This document shows positions 8,131 to 15,243 of a stretch of 25,518 nucleotides of DNA, in pieces. Location: positions 1 to 25,518 of the forward strand of contig JALOAB010000011.1 of the NCBI GenBank assembly GCA_023229045.1. The letters are read 5' to 3'. The notes below the pieces were generated by a model. It made no database searches, was not told the DNA's origin, and worked only from the letters and a program-made list of their open reading frames with translations. The stretch comes from Fidelibacterota bacterium (GTDB lineage Bacteria; Fidelibacterota; UBA2242). Every line of letters begins with the position of its first letter. Position 1 is the stretch's first letter. A program made the translations under genes and the position numbers.

Positions 8131-9213
8131 TCACTGTTTCGTGAATGTAAAGTCGGCCTTGACATATTCATTCGCGGCCGCATAACCGGCCAGGAATTGG
8201 TTTGAGCCGAAATAGTATGCGACAGTTTCGGCGTTGAAGGCGATCGAAAATGTCAAGGTAGCGCCTTCAATATTATACTCCTGGCCAATACCGATCTGGG
8301 ATGACCCCGCGGTCGGATATATCAGCAGATAGCCGGAATTGGTTGTCCAGGTATAGGTTACCGGTGTTTCGTCCAGCACGAAGGCTCCTGTGCCGGTGGT
8401 GGCATCTAATGTGAATGATGCCCCCTGAGGAATGATCTGCGGCGGGATGGAACCGCCGTTGACGGTCAGGCCGGTCAGGCTCCATGTACCATTCAAGGCG
8501 TTATCTTTTTCACCGCTGTCATTAATGAAAGTGGTGATGTATTCGACACCGTCATCATAATATTCTTTAGCCGCCAGCAGAGGCGCGGCAAGCGTATATT
8601 CAATACCGGTCCACATCTCGGAATCATCTTCGATAATATCGTTGAGCAAATAATTGCCGGAAGTCGACCAGGAGAAGACCTGTGCGTCAATTTCAGTCTC
8701 TTCGATAAAATATGCCACTGCCGAACCATCTGTACCGAATGTTACGGTCGTCGTGGGAGCATAATCAACGCCACCTTCCGTTGCCCGAACGCCGGTCCAT
8801 TTCCCGATCAAAGCCTCGTTCTTCTCGCCGGTGTGTTTGGCGTATAGCTCGACGTAAGTATGACCTTCTTCTTCATAAGTAAGAGTCACGGTATTGCCGT
8901 CGAATTGATAGTTGGCCTCGAAAATTTCATCCACCAGGGTTACTTTCAAAACGCCGTCTAGAGTGCTCCAGGTAAAAGTATCATCATCCTCGCTGGAGCG
9001 AAATGTTCCGCTTCCGTCTTCATTCATGGTGATGATCTGACCGTGAGTCTCTTTGACTCCATTTTCGGTCTGGGTGACCAGACACCATTTCCCGACAAAA
9101 GAAACGTCGGTGGTATCGGCATCGTCTTCAGTTGAATCAAATAGTCCTTCTAAACAAGCCGAAAAGCTCAGCAGAATCGCCAATCCGATTATTCCTAAAA
9201 CTTTTATATCCAT
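8131..9213 (-). CDS. Lipoprotein with three lipocalin-like beta repeats
   Basis: No named function can be assigned. I place the start at ATG 9213, giving 360 residues, because GGAGG (9219-9223) is ideally spaced for it; an ATG four codons upstream lies on top of that Shine-Dalgarno. The signal peptide ends at a lipobox-like SFSAC with Cys20, so the protein is probably a lipoprotein on the cell surface or in the periplasm. An acidic linker (about residues 26-37) leads to three repeats of roughly 100 residues, starting at Trp43, Trp139 and Trp244. Each opens with a G-K/T-W motif and contains a [FY]-x-W-[ST]-T strand. The linkers before repeats 2 and 3 are near copies (TGEKNEAL and SGEKDNAL). 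This looks like tandem lipocalin-like domains made by duplication. Confidence 0.72.
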   Translation of the reverse strand: MDIKVLGIIGLAILLSFSACLEGLFDSTEDDADTTDVSFVGKWCLVTQTENGVKETHGQIITMNEDGSGTFRSSEDDDTFTWSTLDGVLKVTLVDEIFEANYQFDGNTVTLTYEEEGHTYVELYAKHTGEKNEALIGKWTGVRATEGGVDYAPTTTVTFGTDGSAVAYFIEETEIDAQVFSWSTSGNYLLNDIIEDDSEMWTGIEYTLAAPLLAAKEYYDDGVEYITTFINDSGEKDNALNGTWSLTGLTVNGGSIPPQIIPQGASFTLDATTGTGAFVLDETPVTYTWTTNSGYLLIYPTAGSSQIGIGQEYNIEGATLTFSIAFNAETVAYYFGSNQFLAGYAAANEYVKADFTFTKQ

Positions 9214-9218
9214 TTTTT

Positions 9219-9223
9219 CCTCC
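9219..9223 (-). promoter_or_regulatory. Shine-Dalgarno deciding the repeat-lipoprotein start
   Basis: GGAGG on the minus strand sits 5 nt upstream of ATG 9213. The alternative in-frame ATG ending at 9225 overlaps this site and has no Shine-Dalgarno of its own. Confidence 0.8.
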
Positions 9224-9243
9224 ATGCAGTAAATGACCGGTGA

Positions 9244-9285
9244 AATATAGGTAGAATTACCAGTGAAATAAAGTGATTTAAATCA
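9244..9285 (-). promoter_or_regulatory. FNR/CRP-type operator with class II promoter spacing
   Basis: A perfect 12-bp palindrome, TGATTTAAATCA (9274-9285), resembles FNR/CRP-family half-sites (TTGAT-N4-ATCAA, four of five bases in each half). On the minus strand a TATATT -10 hexamer (9249-9244) begins 24 nt after it. The predicted start of transcription is near 9237, putting the palindrome centre at about -42, the class II activator position. No good -35 hexamer is present, as expected for an activated promoter. It would drive the repeat lipoprotein. The regulator itself is not in the window. Confidence 0.5.
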
Positions 9286-9307
9286 GAATCTTTAAGAATT
9301 CCGGTTT

Positions 9308-11287
9308 TCAGAAATTATTTTTTACCCGCAGGGAATCCCAATAAAGATAGACGCACAGCAGGGCGAACATTACGAATCCAAGGATTTCGCCCCCGGCCGA
9401 CTCAGCCCAATGCATGGTTCCAATTCCCTTGGCCAGCGTCCAGCCCTCGCCGAAGAATTTCTGCCCGATGAAAATTATAAAAGCCGAAACGACTCCCATG
9501 ATTGCCCCGCCGGCGATAAATCCGGACGCGATCAGGGTGCCGCGCTCACCGCGGGCTTTTACCAGTTTTTCATTTTTGGAACTCTTCGAGACAAAATAGG
9601 CGACCAAACCGCCGAACAGCAAGGGCGTGTTTAATTGAATTGGCAGATAAATTCCGAGTGCAAAGGCTAGTGGCGGAACGTGAACGATCTCCAGGATAAT
9701 TGCCAGAAAAATACCGGTTAAATAGAGTATCCAGGGCGCCTGAGCGCCGGTCATTAACGGTTTGATAACAGCCGCCATAGCCGAGGCTTGCGGAGCCTGC
9801 AGGGGCGAATCGCCGCCGAAGCCGAATGTTTTATTCAATAGTAAAATTACCAATCCGACCGAAGCCGCCGAAAATAGCGAGCCCAGAAATTTATAGCCTT
9901 CCTGTTTGATGGGAGTGGTGCCGAGCCAGTAACCGGTTTTCAGATCCGAAATGAAACCGCCGGCCATCGATAGCGCCGTGCAGACCACGCCGCCAATTAA
10001 CAGTGCCGCCAGCATGCCGTGATTGCCAACCAGCCCGACCTTCACCAGGATGAATGACGACAACAAAAGGGTCATCAGAGTCATTCCGGAAACCGGATTC
10101 GAGCCGACAATGGCAATCGCCCGCGCGGCTACCGTTGTGAATAAAAATGAGATCACGGTGACGATCAGCAATCCAACCAGCGCCTGTTTCAGCGTAACCT
10201 GCACACCAAACAAGAAAAATAAAAAGATTACAATCAATGTCAAGGCCAGGAAAATTGCGACCCATTTCATCGGGATGTCTTTCTGGATGCGGTCGCTCTT
10301 TTCGCTCACAACGCCCTTCGCTCCGCCGAATAATTCCTTGCCGGCTAGTTTGAATGCCCCGCCGATGATTCTAGAGGATTTCAGAATCCCGATAATTCCG
10401 GCCGCCGCAATGGCGCCAATTCCGATAGGCCGGACATAAGTGAAGAAAATGGCATCCGGAGTCTGGTCGCCGAGTCCGGCTACATAACCGACCATCGGTA
10501 CGATCACCCACCAGGCCAGGAACGAACCGCTGGCAATGATGGCCGAATAACGCAGACCGATGATATAACCCAGCCCGGTCACCGCCGCGCCGATATTGAT
10601 CTTCAGAACCCATTTCAATTTATCGGAAAGCAGGGCGCCCCAGCGAAAGACCGAGGTCGAGACCACCTCTTTCCAGAAACCGAGTCCGGCGACGCAAAAG
10701 TCGTACAAACCGCCAACCAAAGCCGCCGAAACCAACACCCGCGCCTGATCGCCGCCGCCCTCGCCAGCCACCAGCACTTCGGTCGTAGCCGTCGCTTCAG
10801 GAAAAGGAAATTCGCCATGCATATCTTTGACGAAATATTTACGGAAGGGAATCAGGAACAGAATCCCCAGGAATCCACCCAGCAATGAGGCTAAGAAGAT
10901 CTGGAGATAATTGGCATTCAGCCCAAGAATATAAAGTCCCGGAATCGTGAAAATCGCTCCGGCGACGATCACGCCCGAACTAGACCCGATCGATTGGATG
11001 ATGACATTTTCCTGTAAGGCGTTTTTTCGTTTCAATAGTACCGACAAGCCGGCCGCCAGAATGGCAATCGGAATAGCGGCTTCAAAAACCTGGCCGATTT
11101 TCAAACCCAGATAAGCCGCCGCCATTGAAAACAGCACGGCATAAAAGAGTCCCCATCCGAGTGAATAAGAGGTGACTTCCGGAACGATTTTTTGATCGGG
11201 AATGACCGGGATATACTCCTCGTCGGATTTGAGTGTGCGATAGGCATTTTCAGGTAATTTATTAACGGATTGATCTCTGGAATCCAT
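9308..11287 (-). CDS. OPT family oligopeptide transporter
   Basis: This is an inner-membrane transporter of the oligopeptide transporter (OPT) family. Characterised members move small peptides or metal chelates with protons; the substrate here cannot be read from sequence. The 659-residue product starts at ATG 11287 behind GGAGG (11295-11299). A cytoplasmic N-terminal segment with YIPVIPDQKIVPEVT comes before many hydrophobic helices (about 14-16). Conserved stretches include AAAYLGLKIGQVFEAAIPIA, SSSGVIVAGAIFTIPGLY and FPFPEATATTEVL, plus a C-terminal AGGEILGF helix. The charged loop near residues 320-340 fits a cytoplasmic loop. The length matches bacterial members. It lies 68 nt downstream of a small unknown gene and 94 nt upstream of the repeat lipoprotein. 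Confidence 0.93.
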   Translation of the reverse strand: MDSRDQSVNKLPENAYRTLKSDEEYIPVIPDQKIVPEVTSYSLGWGLFYAVLFSMAAAYLGLKIGQVFEAAIPIAILAAGLSVLLKRKNALQENVIIQSIGSSSGVIVAGAIFTIPGLYILGLNANYLQIFLASLLGGFLGILFLIPFRKYFVKDMHGEFPFPEATATTEVLVAGEGGGDQARVLVSAALVGGLYDFCVAGLGFWKEVVSTSVFRWGALLSDKLKWVLKINIGAAVTGLGYIIGLRYSAIIASGSFLAWWVIVPMVGYVAGLGDQTPDAIFFTYVRPIGIGAIAAAGIIGILKSSRIIGGAFKLAGKELFGGAKGVVSEKSDRIQKDIPMKWVAIFLALTLIVIFLFFLFGVQVTLKQALVGLLIVTVISFLFTTVAARAIAIVGSNPVSGMTLMTLLLSSFILVKVGLVGNHGMLAALLIGGVVCTALSMAGGFISDLKTGYWLGTTPIKQEGYKFLGSLFSAASVGLVILLLNKTFGFGGDSPLQAPQASAMAAVIKPLMTGAQAPWILYLTGIFLAIILEIVHVPPLAFALGIYLPIQLNTPLLFGGLVAYFVSKSSKNEKLVKARGERGTLIASGFIAGGAIMGVVSAFIIFIGQKFFGEGWTLAKGIGTMHWAESAGGEILGFVMFALLCVYLYWDSLRVKNNF

Positions 11288-11355
11288 TATTATTCCTCCG
11301 CTGATTGAAGTGATTGGAATGGAACTGAGTGGACTGTTGCGATCATATTGATCGG

Positions 11356-11661
11356 TTAATGCGCTTTTTCCAGAATATAGTTTTTGATCCGGTCGGATAG
11401 CGTGGAAAAAAGCCGATCGATCTCATCATCCGATAGAGATTCCAGCCATTCGCGCACTTTCCGACCATATTTTTGAGTCCATTCGAAGTAAGCCAACCTC
11501 CCGACGTCATGCCCCTGGTCCTGACTGCAGATCCACTTATACTTTTCCATCTCGGCGATCTGAATGCCCATCTCCTTTTCGTGGCGGGACAGACCATTAG
11601 TATAATTCTGTGACGGTATTGCGGGTGATTTAACGTTATTTGAATTGCTACAATCTACCAT
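11356..11661 (-). CDS. Small uncharacterised protein with GHDVG motif
   Basis: I do not recognise a characterised family. The 101-residue product is soluble, with no signal peptide or membrane helix. Residues about 39-74 contain EKYKWICSQDQGHDVGRLAY, then W-x-x-K-Y-G, a pattern I associate with small unnamed bacterial proteins. The rest is predicted helical and acidic (LSDDEIDRLFSTLSDRIKN). The start is uncertain: ATG 11661 has no Shine-Dalgarno, and an internal ATG at codon 31 (MGIQIAEME) touches an AAGGAG with no spacing. The conserved-looking part is retained either way. A second frame over the same bases (11343-11597) lacks this composition and is probably a shadow. It lies between the CysQ-like gene and the OPT transporter. 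Confidence 0.6.
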   Translation of the reverse strand: MVDCSNSNNVKSPAIPSQNYTNGLSRHEKEMGIQIAEMEKYKWICSQDQGHDVGRLAYFEWTQKYGRKVREWLESLSDDEIDRLFSTLSDRIKNYILEKAH

Positions 11662-11673
11662 AATTGACCGGCA

Positions 11674-11702
11674 AATATAGAACAGTCGGACGTTAATTCC
11701 AA
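11674..11702 (-). promoter_or_regulatory. Candidate promoter for the small GHDVG protein
   Basis: On the minus strand TTGGAA (11702-11697), a 17-nt spacer and TATATT (11679-11674) form a plausible sigma-70 promoter. The -35 overlaps the last codons of the CysQ-like gene. Transcription would begin about 5 nt before ATG 11661, giving a very short leader without a Shine-Dalgarno. Confidence 0.35.
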
Positions 11703-12481
11703 ATATCCGTAAAGGGAATTTTATACACTTGTTTTATAAGCTGATTATTTCCCGCAATCACCCCGCCCGGGATGAGCGGATTTGCGCGGTTATAGGTGAT
11801 CGGCTGACCATTGCGTTCGGTCATTTTTGCGCCGGCTTCATTGAGTAGACAATGCGCGCCGCAGACGTCCCATTCGTTTTTGGGCTTAAGGCTGATATGC
11901 AGGTCGGCTTTGCCGGCGGCGACTTGCGCGAGTTTATAAGTGACACTGCCGCGTGGTTCAACGGTTTTGAAATAGTGTAAATATGATTGCCAAAGTCCGG
12001 CGGCTATTTCGGTGCGGCTGGCGATCAGATGGGCGGCGCGGATTTGAGCGGTTTTAGTGCCATGAATCGGACGGTCGTTAAGGAATGCGCCGCGTCCTTT
12101 TTGCGCGGAAAAGAGTTCATCTGTGATGGGATTATAGAGCACTCCCAAAATTGGTTGATCGTTTTCCGTCAGACCGATCGAGACCATAAATTCTGGACGA
12201 CCAGCGATGAATTCCTGTGTGCCGTCCAATGGATCGACGATCCAAACCCGCTCTTTGGATAAACGTTCGGCTGAATCGGCGCTTTCTTCGGACAGCCAGC
12301 CGTAATCCGGACGAATTCTAAGCAGTGTTTCTTTTAAAAATGCATCGGCTTCAAAATCGGCGCTCGTGACCGGATTATTGGGACCTTTGCTGGAAATCCT
12401 ATATTCTTGCTTATAATATTTTCGCAGTATGGCGCCGGCGGCTTGCGCGGCCAATACGGCCGACTGAAGGAGTTCGTCCAT
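11693..12481 (-). CDS. cysQ: CysQ-like 3'(2'),5'-bisphosphate nucleotidase / inositol monophosphatase family
   Basis: This is a lithium-sensitive, magnesium-dependent phosphatase of the inositol monophosphatase superfamily. CysQ hydrolyses 3'-phosphoadenosine 5'-phosphate, a by-product of sulfate assimilation. The 262-residue product carries all metal-site motifs: SEES (Glu65, Glu66), DPLDGT at 83-88 and WDVCGAH (Trp204, Asp205). The continuation DPLDGTQEF, with Glu after the motif, is typical of CysQ rather than SuhB-type inositol phosphatases. Length and domain layout are normal. The ATG at 12481 lies 20 nt after the upstream propeller gene. There is no sulfate-assimilation gene nearby, so substrate choice among CysQ-type activities is inferred from the motif only. 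Confidence 0.85.
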   Translation of the reverse strand: MDELLQSAVLAAQAAGAILRKYYKQEYRISSKGPNNPVTSADFEADAFLKETLLRIRPDYGWLSEESADSAERLSKERVWIVDPLDGTQEFIAGRPEFMVSIGLTENDQPILGVLYNPITDELFSAQKGRGAFLNDRPIHGTKTAQIRAAHLIASRTEIAAGLWQSYLHYFKTVEPRGSVTYKLAQVAAGKADLHISLKPKNEWDVCGAHCLLNEAGAKMTERNGQPITYNRANPLIPGGVIAGNNQLIKQVYKIPFTDIWN

Positions 12482-12501
12482 GTTGTGAAAAAATATACCG
12501 G

Positions 12502-13779
12502 TTAGAGCTTGGCTTTGAAAATCAGGATGTCCTTCAATTGTTCGGGAGTCAAAATATTACCCGCGCGATCGAGATTATTGATCTGGCTGTTGGCGACGTA
12601 ATAGAAATATTTGCCGTCAATGATCCCACAGGATGGGACGCTGAAATCCGGATTGTTGGATTCAAGGATTTTATAATCGGTAACGCTATTAAAATCCGGA
12701 CTCAATTGGAATTGAACAATACGGTTCAGGAAAGTTTGGATAGCGATCAATGAATTATTATGGAAATACAGACAATCGCAGGCTACCAGCAGAATATGCT
12801 CAGGATGAGTAAGAGGTGTGATCCGGCCGGTGGCGATTTCGATATTAAGAATACCATTGCCATGCGCGACGAACAGGAATTTATCGTCGGATGAAATGGT
12901 CAGACCGGTTAACTGCGGATAATTGCGCATGTTGATAAATTTTTCTAAGGTGTCTTTTTGAGCATCCAGGCGGAAAATAGTCCGCAGGCCGGTATCGGCA
13001 ATATAGAGATTTCCGACCCGATCGTCAACCAGTTCAGTCAAAAAATGACCGCGTGGTTTAAGCAAATCATATTTCTTAATTAATGTGCCATCATCCAGAT
13101 TGTATTTATAAATATAAGCCGTTCCGGCAATGTCACGGGGCGTTTTTGCATTTGGCGCCCCATAGGAACTCAGCGCCCACAGAATCCGACGGTCGCTGTC
13201 GATGCGAGTTGCAATTACCGGGCCGAGACCATCCTGTTTTTCGGGTATAAAATCAGCGATTTTTCCCTTACGGTCGATTCGGACGATTTTCGATTTATAA
13301 AGACTGCTTAAGTAAAGATTTTTTGTTTTCGGATCGTAAGCGATGCCGCGCGGGAAGAGGTCTTTTTCGGCAACAGTGAAGGCTTTTTTACTCGATTTGA
13401 CAGGTTTTTTGGCTCTTTCGATTTTTTTCACCAAAGCCTTGAAAGCCGGAATATTTTGCAGGCTTTCGAAATCCGGATCGTTCTCGGCTACCAGACCCAG
13501 ACCTTTATCAACCAATGAATTCAGGATTTTGATGGTATTGATAGTATCTTGATTCAAAGCGTAAGCGCTGGCCAGATTATATTGGATAGTGTAATTATCC
13601 GGATAAACCTGCAGGATTTTTTGAGTATATTCGAGATAGCGATCGTATTGCTGTTGGCTGTAAGCCTGAATACTCATCCGGTAGTAAATACCCGCGCTGT
13701 CGGGGCGGACTGAAGCCGGATCGGATTGAGCGAAGAGTGTGGTTGCCAGAACTAACAAAAACAGGATTTTTTTAAACAT
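12502..13779 (-). CDS. Exported TPR and beta-propeller (NHL/SMP-30-like) protein
   Basis: No specific function is recognised. The 425-residue product has a signal peptide (MFKKILFLLVLATTLFAQ). A helical region at about residues 28-100 follows, reading as two TPR-like units (YYRMSIQAYSQQQYDRYLEY and YTIQYNLASAYALNQDTINT). A basic linker comes next, then about 285 residues of beta-propeller-like repeats. Blade motifs include GIAYDPKTKNLYLSSL, VDDRVGNLYIADTG and GLTISSDDKFLFVAHG, which resemble NHL or SMP-30-type blades. The protein is probably periplasmic or secreted and may bind a ligand or partner. Its ATG at 13779 follows the hydrolase gene by 7 nt, with AAGGAAAG overlapping the hydrolase's end, so the two are probably translationally coupled. 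Confidence 0.7.
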   Translation of the reverse strand: MFKKILFLLVLATTLFAQSDPASVRPDSAGIYYRMSIQAYSQQQYDRYLEYTQKILQVYPDNYTIQYNLASAYALNQDTINTIKILNSLVDKGLGLVAENDPDFESLQNIPAFKALVKKIERAKKPVKSSKKAFTVAEKDLFPRGIAYDPKTKNLYLSSLYKSKIVRIDRKGKIADFIPEKQDGLGPVIATRIDSDRRILWALSSYGAPNAKTPRDIAGTAYIYKYNLDDGTLIKKYDLLKPRGHFLTELVDDRVGNLYIADTGLRTIFRLDAQKDTLEKFINMRNYPQLTGLTISSDDKFLFVAHGNGILNIEIATGRITPLTHPEHILLVACDCLYFHNNSLIAIQTFLNRIVQFQLSPDFNSVTDYKILESNNPDFSVPSCGIIDGKYFYYVANSQINNLDRAGNILTPEQLKDILIFKAKL

Positions 13780-13786
13780 AATCGGG

Positions 13787-14404
13787 CTACTTTCCTTTAT
13801 TTAAGATGACTACTATGCAATCGGCTAACTGAGCAAATTTTTCGGCGTCGGCACGCGTGCCGCAGACTGCGCCCCAGTGAATCGGCACCGCCACTTGCGG
13901 GCGAATTTCTTTGACAGCCTGGGCGGCTTCGGCGGCATTCATGGTATAGGTGCCGCTAACCGGTAGAAAGGCGACGTCGGCGCGTATATTTTTCATTTCC
14001 GGGGTGAGATCGGTATCTCCGGCATGATAATAGGTCAGGTTATTGATCTGAATTAGGTAACCAACGTTCTGGTTTTCGCGTGGGTGAAATTTTTTACCAA
14101 TATTATAGGCGGGCACCGCCCGGATAATAACTTTATCAAGGGTGATTTGTCCACCCGGAACGATAGATCTGGTGTCGCCGGACAATTGTTGGCAAACGCT
14201 GGACGGCGCGATAATTATGGTTTCAGCTTTATGGATTTTGGTGATGGAACTGCGATCAAAGTGATCATAATGATCATGGGTGATCAGGATAATATCCGCC
14301 GGCGCTCCGCCTTCGATCCGGAAAGGGTCGATATAAATTTTTTTCTCGCCGGTAATTCGGAGCGACGAATGTCCCAGCCAGATTACATTTTCCAGTAAGT
14401 TCAG
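13787..14404 (-). CDS. Metallo-beta-lactamase-fold hydrolase (UPF0173-like), probable CTG start
   Basis: This is a predicted cytoplasmic metal-dependent hydrolase of the UPF0173-like group in the metallo-beta-lactamase superfamily. The frame contains IWLGHSSLRI at the N-terminus, the metal motif HDHYDH at residues 43-48, and YYHAGDTD (His127, Asp130). A late VPIHWG histidine completes the set. The first conventional start in this frame is a TTG at 14185, at codon 74, which would delete the metal motif and cannot be right. Between the upstream in-frame stop and the conserved region there is no ATG, GTG or TTG. CTG at 14404 lies 5 nt behind GGAGG (14414-14410) and gives 205 residues with the expected N-terminus. 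A second CTG at 14395 is possible. A sequencing error is the main alternative. Confidence 0.78.
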   Translation of the reverse strand: MNLLENVIWLGHSSLRITGEKKIYIDPFRIEGGAPADIILITHDHYDHFDRSSITKIHKAETIIIAPSSVCQQLSGDTRSIVPGGQITLDKVIIRAVPAYNIGKKFHPRENQNVGYLIQINNLTYYHAGDTDLTPEMKNIRADVAFLPVSGTYTMNAAEAAQAVKEIRPQVAVPIHWGAVCGTRADAEKFAQLADCIVVILNKGK

Positions 14405-14409
14405 AGAAA

Positions 14410-14414
14410 CCTCC
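14410..14414 (-). promoter_or_regulatory. Shine-Dalgarno for the CTG-initiated hydrolase
   Basis: GGAGG on the minus strand lies in the 17-nt gap between the GrdB-like gene and the hydrolase, 5 nt before CTG 14404 and 14 nt before the alternative CTG 14395. It favours the first CTG. Confidence 0.7.
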
Positions 14415-14421
14415 GGAAAGG

Positions 14422-15201
14422 TTACCAGTTTGGCACCGCTCCAAATGACCAGACGAAGTTCAGGCAGAGGACCTCGCCGGGCGTCTTGGCTTTTTCAAAA
14501 AGCCGCAGAGTATCGCGCAAAATGGCGGTGTGCAGGGTAACGTGATTGGCCTTGCCGAAGGGGCGGCCGAATGGAAAATTAATGAAGGCACTGCGTGGCG
14601 GGGCGAGAGTCAGAGCTTGCTCATAAAAAGTGGTCAGCAGGACAGTCGGCAAACCCTTTTTTTCCAGGTGAATGGCTACCTGACAGGCCGCCGCCGATGT
14701 CTGAGCGGAACACGGCAAAATCAAAACGCCATTGACTTCCGCTTTTTTCAGAGTGTCGTTGGTCTTATCAAGAAACTTGCCGAACATTTTTGGACTCTTG
14801 GTAAATCCGGCGATACTGATAACAGTCTCGTGGATTTTACCGATCATACCTTCTTTTTGCAACAGTACCAGCCGGTCGATCGGGAGAATGACGTTGAAAT
14901 CAGCCAGCGCCTCACTGGGTTCCCAATCGGTGGCAAAGAATTGCAGATCTTCGTGGTTGAAATTGAGCGGGATTTCGCGACAGCGGTAATCATTCTCAGT
15001 CTCACGGTTGGTGAACGGTTTCTGATCCTTGAGATAGGCGCCGGCGATTGAAATAATGGCGATTTTACTTTCGATCAGACGTCCTTCAAACGGAACCCAC
15101 GGTGTATTTTTCTGGCGTTCGAAGGTACGATAACTGCGCGCCATTTGTTCATAGAGTAACTGTTTACGTTCGGGCAAGGCGGAAAAGTTTGTATTTCTCA
15201 T
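14422..15201 (-). CDS. GrdB/PrdB-like reductase-family protein (no selenocysteine)
   Basis: The product resembles the family of glycine/sarcosine/betaine/D-proline reductase component B proteins. The 259-residue sequence has IISIAGAYLKDQKPFTNRE with REIP following, a DWEPSEALADFNVILPIDRL segment, and a Cys-containing stretch, LPCSAQTSAAA (Cys164). Next comes LEKKGLPTVLLTT. The family's catalytic selenocysteine region is expected near the Cys segment; no in-frame UGA interrupts this gene, so the protein is a cysteine or non-selenium relative. Known members use a redox-active Sec or Cys to cleave amino-acid derivatives, but no other reductase subunit (GrdA/E or PrdA/C) is nearby, so activity is unknown. 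It precedes the hydrolase gene by 17 nt. No Shine-Dalgarno is seen at ATG 15201. Confidence 0.62.
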   Translation of the reverse strand: MRNTNFSALPERKQLLYEQMARSYRTFERQKNTPWVPFEGRLIESKIAIISIAGAYLKDQKPFTNRETENDYRCREIPLNFNHEDLQFFATDWEPSEALADFNVILPIDRLVLLQKEGMIGKIHETVISIAGFTKSPKMFGKFLDKTNDTLKKAEVNGVLILPCSAQTSAAACQVAIHLEKKGLPTVLLTTFYEQALTLAPPRSAFINFPFGRPFGKANHVTLHTAILRDTLRLFEKAKTPGEVLCLNFVWSFGAVPNW

Positions 15202-15207
15202 GGTGGT

Positions 15208-15235
15208 AATATAAGAAAATTTAGGGTAAACTCAA
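15208..15235 (-). promoter_or_regulatory. Candidate promoter giving a leaderless GrdB-like mRNA
   Basis: On the minus strand TTGAGT (15235-15230), a 16-nt spacer and TATATT (15213-15208) match a sigma-70 promoter. Only six bases separate the -10 from ATG 15201, so the predicted +1 is the A of the start codon. The absence of a Shine-Dalgarno agrees with this. Confidence 0.45.
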
Positions 15236-15243
15236 GTTGGTAT

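Noticed and set aside
11343..11597. 84-residue minus-strand frame overlapping the small GHDVG gene
   Set aside because: Basic and Trp/Arg-rich; the other frame carries the ordered GHDVG sequence.
13787..14185. Hydrolase gene starting at TTG 14185 (132 residues)
   Set aside because: It removes the HDHYDH metal motif, while the frame is open upstream with a full family N-terminus.
14530..15051. 173-residue plus-strand frame
   Set aside because: Antisense of the GrdB-like gene, whose motifs are clear; no Shine-Dalgarno or family signal.
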